DNA from: Rhabditophanes sp. KR3021
Taxonomy: Eukaryota > Nematoda > Chromadorea > Rhabditida > Alloionematidae
Reading direction: 5' to 3'
Assembly (NCBI GenBank): GCA_963281155.1
Contig: CAUJLY010000005.1
Location: 62,001-126,000, forward strand
DNA: 64,000 bases
Shown: positions 13,433-23,722 of the stretch, one piece after another
Numbering within the stretch: position 1 is the stretch's first letter
Layout of the letters: each line of letters begins with the position of its first letter
Translations under genes and position numbers: made by a program
Notes under the pieces: generated by a model
Database searches by the model: none
What the model was told of the DNA's origin: nothing
What the model saw: only the letters and a program-made list of their open reading frames with translations

Positions 13433-16400
13433 TTAATCTTGGTTCATGTTTTCCTCCTCTCCTTCCGTTTCTTGGCCCTCCTCGTCATCGAACTCTTCCT
13501 CCGGGTCCATGTCTTCCTCGTTACCTCCGTGTTCATTGTCACTGTTGGCTGAGTTGAATCCATCATCCGTACCTTCATCATCTTCTTGCCCATTGGCCTC
13601 TTCGAAATGATCCATCAAATCTTCCTCTGCCTCTTGTTCTTGTCCAACAAGTCCTCCTCTATTGCGTCTGTCCCCTTCCCTGTCTTCTTCGATACGGAAG
13701 TTGGTCCTATAAGTCCTGACCAAGCTAAGTAACTCCGTTTCAAAAACCTTTAACTTTGGATTACGTGCATAAATGGCATCTGTGATGGTTTCAGTGACAG
13801 CTTGATACAAGTGATAAATTTCAGTATCTTCTGGCCGGACACTCCCATCCGGTCCATGATGGCGAGGATGATTTCGTCTGGCATTATAAATCCCAAAAAC
13901 TTTCTCAATCACTCCTCTCTTAAAAGGTTCTCTGTCATCAATCATATACCCAAGAATATGAGGCAACAAATTCATATTAAATCTCTCCACAAACACCGAC
14001 CCTCGTGAATCCATTTGAAACACCAACCTTACATCTCCCTCCACTGTATACCTTTGCCTGACAACATTAGCCAGACGTTTAATATTCATAGACAAGTTAT
14101 CTTCTAAATAGACGGGAGTGAACAGGTCAGATTGAACACTATATGTTTCGATGTCTACCAAATAAGGTAAGATGTGTTTGTAAAGGTCTGAGTGGAGGTA
14201 TAGGGTACGGGTTTGTTCTGAAAGCAAGGCTTCTGAAATGTCCCCATAGAAGAGTGGGTTGTGGTCGACGATGATTGAAAACATTTGCAAGACATGAAGC
14301 ATTAAGTGGTAATTTTGGCCGAAGGGATCGATCGTCGTTGGAGACATGATTCTTTGGCAGGATAGTTGCAGGTTATGAATCATTGCCATAAGTGTGTTTG
14401 GTGGGTAATATGACACGTAAAGTCTATTATTTGGGAAGTAGAATCTGATGATGGCGTGACTGTCACACTTTTCTATTTCACCAAAGTAATGTCTAGGAAA
14501 GATGTCTGGTTGGGAGTGGATGAATTGAACCAACTGAGCCGAATTCATAGCAATAGGTTGGTCGTTCATGTAGGTTGGTGATTCATAATGCTCGTGGAAT
14601 GGATTGTGCTGGGGTGGATTGTCTCTCAGCACATCATAAACTTCCTTCTCTATAGCATCGTCTTTGTAGGTTGAAGTGGTCTCAAGAAAGACATACCTCC
14701 CATTTGGAGCCTTCTTGAATACCGAAATGTGACTCATGCCGTTGTCATACAAATGTGTCATGTCTGATGCATCAAACTCCAACCACATATTATAAATAAT
14801 CTGAGCAGGTGTGAATTCCTCCTCCATTTCCGAATATTCTGTGTCGATGCAAGCTACTTCAGCAAAAGTCATCGGATAAAATAGACCTGCCTCCGCAGCA
14901 GTTGGAAACCTTATTTGGTCTTGATGATTGGGCGGGGGTGCATTATGATCAAAAGCTAGCATTTGGTTGTAATTGTACCGAGTATTGTAAAAGTTACACC
15001 TGTCAATCAACTGTTCTCTTTGCATTTTGGCTAAGCAATCCACAATCATCTTACTGATCACTTCCTTTCTTTGGAAGGTCTTTTGTTGGGGAGTAAGTTG
15101 GGGGTCGTTTGAAATTTGTTGGAATACTTCATCAATTTTGGTAATTTCGGGTCTGTCTACGGCAAATAAGTCATTCTTGGCCGGCTGTACTTTTGGGTCG
15201 GAAATGGTGGTGCCGACTTGACAAATAGGAATCAACGAGTTAGTCTCCTCAATATTTATAAAAGAACTAGCACCTAATTCACCACTCCCGATGTCTCCCC
15301 TCGGCATAGCATCCACAAAAATCATTCCTTCCCGAAGCTTCCTCTTTTTGGCAGCATTCAACGTGATCTCATTCATTCCTACATCGCCCCTCCACACAAG
15401 TGAAACAAGCAAAGCCGAAAGAAATGGAAGGACAGGAACAAGTGGAAACACCAAGAATAAGAAAAATAGAGGGAAAAGTTGCCCCTTAAGAGAGGGTAAT
15501 TTTGCGCATCCATCAAAGTAGTCAGCAGGTAACATTGATTTTCTTGTCAAAGGATTGGTGTCAGAAATAGGGACTTCACCATAATCCCAAGATCCAAGGA
15601 TTTGTTTTTCCAAAACACATTGCTGGAGCTTATTTATCTTGGCTGCTTCAATTGGTTCTCCAAGAATAAGGGCACTTTGCAGAAATGTGGCACCAATGAA
15701 GAAGACAAGAATGATGAAGACTCCATAAAGGATCCAAAACAAGTTCATGCTCCAAAAAGTAACACTCTCAAAGTGAATGCTATTCAGTGACTTTATACTT
15801 TGTGTTCTTCTTAATTCTTTGTCTTGGGCATTTGCTATCCACTCTTGGACTCGTTCAAGTTTGGCTTCAAATGGAGTGATGTAAGGTGCATTTGTAGTTG
15901 TCTTCTTTAAGTTATAAACAACCAAACTATGTTTGACAAAGTAAAGACTTAGGAAGATGACAGTCAATGTTATGACAATAGCGAGAGGCATGAACCGGAA
16001 TTTTGAAAGGTGACTGTCCAAACTGCCAACATTGCAAACTCCATACACTCCAGTGACGGTAACTGCGCCGGATTGAATTGTAGGAATGAGCATGACAATG
16101 GACAGGATTGCATTCACACCAAGATAAAATAACTTGGAAGAAATTTTGGCATTTCTATTTTTGCCACTACCTCCTGATCTCAGAGTAAGATAATTGCTTG
16201 TAAAGGCAAACTTGGGTCTAGTAATACTGCACAACACAACGAAGCAAAATCCGTTGTAGGCAAAGAATTCCAAGAGCAAAAGCAAGTCAGCTTGAAGCAC
16301 ACATAGGTCCCCACTGCCACCTAGGGAGGAACTGCGTTTGCGGAGGTTTGAACTGAACTGAGTCGTGGTATTCCATAGTCCAGTAGTTCCCGCCAAATAA

Positions 16401-17372
16401 ATTGAGTAGTATAGAATGAGGGCGCCAATCATTGTGGATAGCACAAACAATATATAAGATTCATTTATTACATGTGCTTTGAAGTGGAGGTAATAAACAG
16501 CCAGCCCCATTACAACAATACAAAACACACAGAACACCCCAACAGAAGCATTGAACGCATGGTATTGTTCTATATTGTCGTAGAAAGAACTTATGCCAGG
16601 CAAATAACAGGCATCTTGAATAGGCTCGATGGTACTTTCTTCACCATCTCCCTTCATCACATAAGGCCACTGGCAGGAGGTGGATTTTAAGGAGTGGGTG
16701 GCAAATGTGTTGTTGTAATTCACTTTGCACCATCCATGCTCTGCAAAAAGATACCTTCTATATTTGGAGAGGCCGGTGTTTTGTACGAGAGAAATATTAG
16801 TTTGGGGGTAGTCGTGACATTTCACGAAATGAGGCCACATATTGCTTCCCATGATGTCTTTACAATGTGTCTCGGCATCTGTGCACAATTGAAGCGGAAA
16901 CACCTCACGCAACTCCATCACCCCACCCTCCGCCATCATCTCCTCGAGGTATCGTCTTTTGGAGCATGGTCTAAAGGCTACCGCACACAACAATGGCTCA
17001 AGAAAACTCCAACATTTAGGAAATTTGGCGAAATGCTTAAAAGGTTCGATTAGAGATCTGTCGAAGGAGTCGTTCACGAATTTGTAGTTGATGGCAACAC
17101 CAAAACAGGTGTCTTGTCCACTTGCCTGAACACATTCATTTGTTGGTTCTTCAATTTGGTAGCGACAATTAGGGTGGCAATGCCATTCATTAGTTCCGGG
17201 TGGACAAAATTGATGGTTATTCACTCCATAACTACCCCCCTAAAAAATAAATCAGTTAAAGACATACGAATAGACTTACTTTGGAAGCTGCCTCACAAAC
17301 ACCCGAATATAACAAAGAAATGACACCAAAAAGTGCCACACTACAAACAAACATACCTTTCATGGTAATCAT
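13433..17372 (-). CDS. SMO: Smoothened-like class F receptor with giant C-terminal tail
   Basis: Class F seven-pass receptor; Smoothened transduces Hedgehog signals at the plasma membrane or cilium. Exon 1 (17280-17372) encodes a signal peptide (MKGMFVCSVALFGVISLLYS). A 40-bp phase-0 intron leads to exon 2 (13433-17239), giving 1,299 aa. Residues about 43-215 form a cysteine-rich domain of Smoothened rather than Frizzled type: CWSFLEPLLCAVAFRPC corresponds to the SMO CW..PLLCAV...C block. Seven hydrophobic segments follow, ending with TM7 (LFPLFFLFLVFPLVPVLPFL, about residues 619-647). I see no Frizzled KTxxxW motif. The remaining 650 or so residues do not resemble known SMO tails: a dense, apparently folded stretch with many Tyr, Phe and His residues, then about 80 residues extremely rich in Asp and Glu. 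It is nearly intronless and is followed by NDUFV2 on the same strand. SMO assignment is good for the receptor half; the tail's function is unknown. Confidence 0.85.
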
Positions 17373-17954
17373 AACACAACTATTATGTCAAAAATTGATA
17401 CTCTACACACTCAAATGGTACTAGGCAATCAAATGAAGTGGTCGCTTCATAAATACTTTGCTGGTCCGTGATTAGTATGGGTAGTGTAGAGAGTGGAGTG
17501 ACGCCTCTACCTTGAAAACAGACATTCTTGGTAGAATAGATGGTGGTGTCTTTATCTATTATATTCGATTATTTTCCATTTGTTAGTAGGTGGCGAACGC
17601 ATATGGCTTAAGTTAGGTAGTGCGTGAGGAGATAAGGATTAGTTTAGAGGTTAGGAGGGATGTAGCCTAAATTACATCATTTGATGGCATCTCGTTGTTT
17701 GTGTCAAAAACTTGCCCAACTCTCATTATCTACGTATGTGGTTGAATGCATCTGTCTACACTACAGAGAGATCTGCACCATTTTTAGATGTCACAAATAA
17801 GTTTTTAATTATCGTAATTAAGTCAAATGCGTCTTTTTAGCGTGTACATTCGTTGTATCCAAAATAAAGCTCGATTAATTGAGTCTCTTTACCCTCCTCA
17901 ATTGGGCCCTTTAGGTAAATTAATGTCTTTTCCCTTCCAGAAATCATATTATAA
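17373..17954. promoter_or_regulatory. Divergent promoter region, SMO-like / UQCRH
   Basis: About 580 bp separate two divergently transcribed genes and so should hold both promoters. A pyrimidine-rich acceptor motif (cttttcccttccag) ends at 17940, 14 bp before the UQCRH ATG. I see no clear TATA element or other named site. Confidence 0.4.
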
Positions 17955-18215
17955 ATGAGTGGATGCGAAGAAGGTACCGACCAACTTGGTCACTTCCGCG
18001 AACAATGCCAGGAAAAAGTGTCCCACTTCAAGGATCTTCTAGAAGAGTGCAATGCACGTGTCACCTCCCGTACCCAAACCGAAGAAACCTGCCACGAGGA
18101 AATGGTCGAATACATTCACCACCTTGATCACTGCGTAAGTGCTTTCAAATACTAAAATTGCATTTATTAATCACATTTTTAGGCTATGCCAAAAGCCTTC
18201 AAAGCTTGCAAGTAG
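17955..18215 (+). CDS. UQCRH: Cytochrome bc1 complex hinge protein (subunit 6)
   Basis: Small subunit of respiratory complex III in the intermembrane space, where it helps cytochrome c1 dock with cytochrome c. Exon 1 (17955-18134) encodes 60 residues; a 48-bp GT-AG intron (18135-18182) leads to a tiny exon 2 (18183-18215) ending AMPKAFKACK, giving 70 aa. The family pattern is clear: REQC, LLEECNARVTSRTQTEETC, EEMVEYIHHLDHC, matching the SSRSHTEEDC and HARDHC blocks of animal hinge proteins, with the helical-hairpin cysteines kept. The long acidic N-terminus of the vertebrate protein is almost absent here (only MSGCEEGTD). The last exon is too short to find by ORF scanning and was placed from the splice sites. 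Confidence 0.9.
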
Positions 18216-18629
18216 AATTGCCGTGGCAACTTAGATTAAAAATAGATGATGGAGAGTATGCTTTTAAATAACAATAATTAGACTAATTGTGCTTTATTTG
18301 GTAACAAACTATGTGAATTGTTCTTATTTTGTAATAAAAAGGATATTATTGGTGTTTGGTAGATTGAGCTCTTTTAAATAAAAATACATTTCGCGATACC
18401 TTTTGTTTAAAAATAATCTGTTTCAATATATCTCGTTTTTGTAAGTCGACATTCTTAGACACTCAACCAAATAGTTATCTTATCAAATAATTTATTTTGC
18501 AGACAAAATGCATAGGTGTTGTTTTAGCTAATAAATATATTTTATAAATAAAATTGGTATTATTAGATGGTAAGAAGATGAGAAGATAAACCACAAACAA
18601 GACTTAATAAACAAATTAAAATTATAATA
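18216..18629. other. Convergent 3' spacer UQCRH / CDT1
   Basis: About 410 AT-rich bases lie between two convergent genes. AATAAA-type hexamers occur on the plus strand (ttgtaataaaaag near 18332, and near 18380). No coding or RNA gene is seen. Confidence 0.5.
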
Positions 18630-20817
18630 TTAAATACATTTTTGGATTTCGGCTTTGAGGAGTTGCATGATGGCAGTGTATGATTCGGAGGCAACTTTCA
18701 GGAATTGATTGGAGCCCACTTTTGCTTTGGAGACGTGGTTAGGAGCTACTTCGCACAACACGTCTATCCATTCTTGTATTTGAGCTGAAATGTTTACATT
18801 CATTACAATATCACGTTAACGTTTATATACTTACATGACTTCACATTACCTAGACCATAGCATAGTTTGTCGGTTACAGTCTTCATCGACATAGAAACGC
18901 ACTTTTTCATCGTATAGAAGGAACATATGTGCTTTAAAACATTCTTTTCCAACGACGTCAACTTGTCTTTTCTGGCTTCCATCTCAGGATTCCTAAACAA
19001 CTCACGTTCTTTTTTTTCCTTGTCTCTAAGCATCATCCTTTCCTTGACAGTAAGTTTGATGGGTGGAGCTGAGGCTTCGTCTTTTGCTTTTTCATCCACA
19101 ATAACTTTCCCTCCCCCAGCTTTCTTCTCCGGCGACGCTAGTTTTTCAATTAACTTGAGAGTTCGTTCGGGAAGGGCACTTGTGACATCAAGAACGGAAT
19201 TACGGTAATCTTCGACTGTCTTCATGACACCTTCACTATGGTCTGGCATCTTTTGGATCTCAAACTCAGGGATGATTACTTGGTCAGGCTTGAAACTTGG
19301 GTGGAAACGTTTCACTTTCTTCTTCTTTTCCTCTGAGTAAAGGAGTCCCTTTGATTCTAGAAATTCGAAATGCTTTTCTCTCAAAAACTTAATCAGCTTG
19401 TATTTGAAAATCTTGATGCGACACGTTCTTCTCCAAGGCTCGAGTCGTTGGTAAGTGATGGGATCTGTTTCGTTTTTCAATGTAGTCGTCAACTTCTTGA
19501 CAGGAGTGTATCTCTTCTTGATAGGAGATATCGTTTTCATTGGAATGTAAGGGATCTTAGATGGGGTGTCTGGTTCATTCGGGGATGGGGTCCAGTATGG
19601 TTCTAAGTCGTTTTTGAGAAGTGCCCGAATGACGTAAGACCTTTTGATCCCTCCACTCTTGATGATACCAGTTGGATTAGATTCTTTGGTCAGACAAATT
19701 TCGAAAGCTGTCGGATAGAGGTGCAACATTTGAGCAAAATTGCTTACGGTAGCATGGGTGCTTGGCTTTTGCAATGTCATTTCTTTAATGATTTCATCAA
19801 TACACATCACATTTCTCCCATAATTTTGCCCGTAACACAATCTTTTGTCAGTCATGGTAAAGCATTTCATCAGCTTTTCCATTTGTGCCGGCAAAACTTC
19901 ATTTTCACATGCCAACACTTCTTTGGACAGGCGTGATACTTCGCTCCCTGCCACTGGCATCCCAATCCGACAACCTAACTCATCTCTTCTTCCACATTGC
20001 TCCTCATCATCTTGGAGGAGGATATTGTTTGAGGTGCTAGGCCCACCCAGATCTCTTTTCTGAAACAAATTTCTCCTTGAAGCAGATGAGGTGGCGGTAT
20101 CACTAGTTGATGGGCCGAACTGAAGTATTCTCCCATTAATAACAGTCTTAGTTACTTTGGTCGGAGAAGTGGTAGCGGGTCTTTCAAGGATTAGAGCGCC
20201 TTTTGTTATGGGTCTAGTTGGTCTTTCACTAATTAGAGTAGCTTTACTGGCCGATCTGACAATTCTTTCCACAACTGGACTTCCCTTTGATCCAGGCTTT
20301 GGAACCTTGGTAGGGGAGGATTTGTCAAGTCTTGTGGGTGACGACTTGCCAACCTTTGTGGAAGAAGATTTAGTTACTTTTTTTGGAGTAACATTCACTA
20401 CCTTTGATGGAGGAGGTTCAAGTATTTGTGGTGAAGTAGGATTGCTTAATACCTTGGAAGAAGAAGTTGTGGTAGGTGTTTCGAAAGATGAAAGTCCTTT
20501 GACTGGAACTTTATGTGTTGCCTTAACCTCACTTTCCTTGCTAACTGCCCTGCGAGTGGACCTTCTAAGAGTTGCAACTACCACCTCCTCCCCTTTTTCT
20601 AGAATGGTCTGAGGCTGTTGATGGACCAACTTTTGCTTCCCCCCCTTTGCCACTTCTCCATTCCTAGTGCCTGCTTTTTTGACCTACAACCAACTTATTG
20701 TCATTAAAAAAAGGCAAAGTAACTTACATTAAAAAAAGTTTTCAACGTGGACTGTTCCCTTTCACGGCTTGCGGAATTATTTGGTAAATTTTTAGTTGAG
20801 GTTGGTGTTGTGGACAT
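18630..20817 (-). CDS. CDT1: DNA replication licensing factor CDT1
   Basis: CDT1 loads the MCM2-7 helicase at origins in G1 and is normally destroyed in S phase. Three exons: 20728-20817, 18835-20683 and 18630-18784, with introns of 44 and 50 bp, giving 697 aa. Exon 1 carries an N-terminal PIP box, QSTLKTFF (20731-20754), as expected for CDT1. A basic, Ser/Pro/Thr-rich disordered region follows. The geminin/MCM-type winged-helix region begins near LPAQMEKLMKCF. The C-terminal winged helix starts at TSLEKNVLKH and ends in exon 3 (EWIDVLCEVAPNHVSKAKVG), equivalent to the conserved LPDWL...TDTYVKL block. The PIP box lacks the TD pair of the usual CRL4-Cdt2 degron but keeps a basic residue at +4. 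The start is supported by an acceptor motif (tctttttttag) two bases before ATG. The upstream region has an E2F-like site. Confidence 0.85.
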
Positions 20818-21404
20818 CACTAAAAAAAGACTCTACCAATTAATAAGAAGTAACATTTTTGTACAATAACTGAGAAAAGATGAAAACGAAACGAGTCTTA
20901 GAAAATCTTTTGGAGACATGTACGAGGGTAATGTTAAGTTTTTGACGCTTTTTGCATATTAGTAGTAGATAGGTGGGCGATCATACACACACATTTTCTA
21001 GACCATTACAAAGATGGTTGGTTGGTGGCAGATTGGTGAGGCGGTTGGTGGCACATTGGTAAGGTGGTTTGATTGGGCGGGAAGGAACACAACATTCACA
21101 CAGGAGACTGACACACTTTTAATGGGTTGATAGTTTGATGTTAGGGAGGTTGGGTTGGAAGACATACACACAACTGCTAAAGTAAACTACAAAAGTGGTT
21201 TAACGAGATGGCAAAAATTGATTCAAATGAGGATCAGTAGTTGGTGTGTGTGTGTGTCAAATGAATTTAAATAATTAAATAAGAATTGGTTCGATAAATA
21301 ATGGTGGTCATCTAGAAGGACATCAAATTTAAAAGGTGTTAAGAGAGGTAGATAAAAGGTGATTCGTTGACACGACCCATTTCAACGTTTAATGTCGTCA
21401 AGAC
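20818..21404. promoter_or_regulatory. Divergent promoter region, CDT1 / MBL-fold gene
   Basis: This 587-bp spacer separates two divergently transcribed genes. It contains an E2F-type heptamer, a 22-bp GT-rich imperfect duplication (copies at 21020-21041 and 21043-21064) and a short (TG)n run near 21243. No ORF is supported. Confidence 0.45.
21077..21083. promoter_or_regulatory. E2F-like site GCGGGAA
   Basis: The heptamer GCGGGAA is the reverse complement of TTCCCGC, which fits the E2F consensus TTSSCGC. It lies 260 bp upstream of the CDT1 start codon. CDT1 is a classic E2F target in animals, so the placement is suggestive, but a 7-base match is weak evidence alone. Confidence 0.35.
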
Positions 21405-22733
21405 ATGTTTCCTTATTTAATAATCTCCTTATTTTTACTTATCACCGCGACGTGTGAAAGCGACTTTATCAGAGGAAAAGGCTGTGGATCTGTGTCTAAA
21501 GTTTCTATTAAAGAAGAGGATGCGAGTAGCATACAATTTATTGAACCTTGCGGCGTCCAAAAGGTAATTTAATCATAAACAAACACACCATCTATATAAA
21601 AACAAATTTAGAAAATAAATGAATTTAGCACCATCATCCTACCATCTTTAGTAGATCTACCAAACAAAACACCCACCACATCAATAAAGCCCAAGTCAAC
21701 GACGATCAGTGGTGCGCAAAAACAGCCAGATATGTTAACTGATAAAGAAATATTAGAAGTAAGCAATTATTTGTATGAATTGTATGGGAGCGGTATAAAA
21801 AATAAGACAACATCCATCAAGGCATATAACAAAGAAGCATTAAGGTCGGTGAGTGATGATACTATAAATAATATAAAAGGATTGTCGACTACTGCCATCA
21901 CTGAGCCTTATAATACAACCCACTCGCATGTCGAAGTAACGACCTCATCTATACAAACTTTACCAAAAAAGACCAGTCCAAAGCAGGTTTCAGGTAGGTT
22001 TTTTGTTGACGACCATCCAAATAAAGAAATAGAAAGGGGCAAGAAGTTGGAGCAATTTAGGAGACAGTTTAATGTGTGGCTGGATAAACAGAGAAAAGAA
22101 AGCGAAAAGCCTCATGCTCCCGAAATACAAATAATGAGAAAAGGCATCATTAGTAGGTCTTCCCAAAAGTGGACCTTAGTTTGTACATCAATTTTAATTC
22201 GAGATCGTACAAAAACGATCTTGATTGACCCTGGTCTAGCAACAAGCAGTGCTATCAAAAAAGCATACTTTTCAAAATTGTCTAGCTTGTCTATGTCTAG
22301 TGAAGATATTACCGATGTTATTATTACCAACGGCCACCCGGATCACGTCACAGACACAAATGCATTCCCGAATGGTGTTCTTTATCAAAATGGGATGCTT
22401 TTTTGGAAGAGTACATTTGTACTTTTAGAAAACGGTACCATTCCTGTTAGTGAGAACGTCAAGATAATAAGTATGTCTGGGCAGGCCTCACAACATTTAG
22501 GTGTTATCATTTTAAATTGTCCAGAGTATCCGGGAATTGTAAGTGTGACTGGGGACATCTTTATGTCTGAGAAAGATCTCACCCACCCATACTTGTGGCA
22601 AACTTTCTCCTCTGACATTCAGAAACAAGAATTAGTCAGAAACAAAATTATTTGCAACTCTGATTGGATCATACCCGGGCATGGGAATATTTTTCCTGTA
22701 ACACGCGCTCTCAGACTCAAGCATTGTTTCTGA
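21405..22733 (+). CDS. Secreted metallo-beta-lactamase-fold protein
   Basis: Exon 1 (21405-21563) begins with a signal peptide (MFPYLIISLFLLITATCESD). A 48-bp phase-0 intron leads to exon 2 (21612-22733), giving 426 aa. The C-terminal half is an MBL fold closest to the MBLAC1 type: TLVCTSILI, TILIDPGLA, the motif NGHPDH (22329-22346), a later His in SQHLGV, VTGDIF, and PGHGNIF near the end. The middle part (residues about 60-190) is a low-complexity Lys/Thr-rich linker. The first metal-binding His of HxHxDH is Asn, so one zinc site may be altered or lost. Enzymatic activity therefore cannot be assumed; MBLAC1 relatives are nucleases or thioesterase-like hydrolases. A poly(A)-signal tandem array follows the stop directly. 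Confidence 0.75.
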
Positions 22734-22734
22734 G

Positions 22735-22972
22735 GGAATTTAATAAAAAGTTAACAGTTGTTTCTAAGTGATTTTAATAAAAAGCTAACAATTGTTTCTA
22801 AGTGATTTTAATAAAAAGTTAATAACTGTTTCTAGGGAAATTTAATAAAGAGTTAATAATCATTTCTAAGTGAATTTAATAAAAAGTTAATAATTACTTC
22901 CAAGTGATTTTAATAAAAAGTTAACAATTGTTTCTAAGTGAATTTAATAAAAAGTTAACAATTGTTTCCAAA
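22735..22972 (+). repeat. Seven-copy 34-bp tandem repeat of poly(A) signals
   Basis: Seven near-identical 34-bp units start directly after the MBL-fold gene's stop codon. Each contains AATAAA; the hexamers start at 22742, 22776, 22810, 22844, 22878, 22912 and 22946, exactly 34 bp apart. The remainder of the unit reads roughly agttaacaattgtttctaag. A further unlinked AATAAA follows at 22971. It likely forms, or interrupts, the 3' UTR. Confidence 0.93.
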
Positions 22973-23345
22973 TAAATTTGTCCCTTTAATCAACTCTTTT
23001 AAAAGTGTTTGTTAAAAAATTGACTTAAAAAGTGCTTCTAATTAGTTGGTTAAAAAGTGTTTAAGTTAACTTAAATTGACATGTCTTTTCACACATAACT
23101 TTACCCATGATTTCAAAAAGATTAATTACCACTAACTTACACACCGTCTCCAGTTATTTTTTGTAACAAAATACACACACACATTCTTTTAATTAAAGGC
23201 ACAATCATGTTGTTGTTGCTGAACTGTTTATTTTAATTACAAAATTAGAGACTTAGAGAAGAATTTATTTATCAAACATATTGCTATTTATGATACACAA
23301 AAATGGAGGAGGCATTTGTTTAGACAATTCAAAATTAAATACTCA
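22973..23345. other. 3' spacer between MBL-fold gene and MZT1
   Basis: About 370 AT-rich bases with short direct repeats (aaaagtgttt variants) and a brief CA run near 23172. No gene is seen; it holds the 3' ends of two convergent genes. Confidence 0.5.
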
Positions 23346-23571
23346 TCACACTACATTTTCTTTCTTTTCATGTTGAGTAGTGGCTTGGATTAGCAGTTTT
23401 CCTAGACTGCCTGGAGTCACTCCTGCATTGATGCATTTGATGATGGCATTTATTTGAGCATCCGTGTAGTTGATGTCGAAAATGGAAGTTATGTCCTTAA
23501 CAACTGAAATAAAGGTAAATATTACCCATTTAACAAACTAACTCACCTTGAATCGTTTCAGCTGGGATCAT
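23346..23571 (-). CDS. MZT1: MOZART1-like gamma-tubulin ring complex subunit
   Basis: A 60-residue protein from two exons: 23547-23571 (8 codons plus one base) and 23346-23503, joined across a 43-bp GT-AG intron. It has the MOZART1 profile: a short N-terminus, then a helix ending in ITSIFDINYTDAQINAIIKC, the conserved turn INAGVTPGSLGKLL (GINPEAL in vertebrates), and a short charged tail. MZT1 binds GCP N-termini and recruits or activates gamma-tubulin ring complexes at microtubule organising centres. The gene is head to head with TBCE, only 151 bp from ATG to ATG. It is too short to be found without splicing; the assignment rests on size, helix pattern and the G-[VI]-x-P-x-x-L turn. Confidence 0.72.
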
Positions 23572-23722
23572 TGTTGCAATATACACACACGCGCATTTCA
23601 CACAACACCCAACAAGAAGCGTTTCCCCAACTACTGTTTTAAAATGCATTAGTATCGGGTTAAAACATCAAACACACTCCTATATTGTCAGTGAAATTTG
23701 CTTTTTTGAATATTACCTAAAG
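23572..23722. promoter_or_regulatory. Bidirectional promoter MZT1 / TBCE
   Basis: Only 151 bp lie between the two divergent start codons, so both core promoters must share this stretch or overlap the genes. It has a CA/GC-rich patch (cacacacgcgcatttcacac, 23582-23601). An acceptor-like ctaaag directly precedes the TBCE ATG. Confidence 0.5.
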
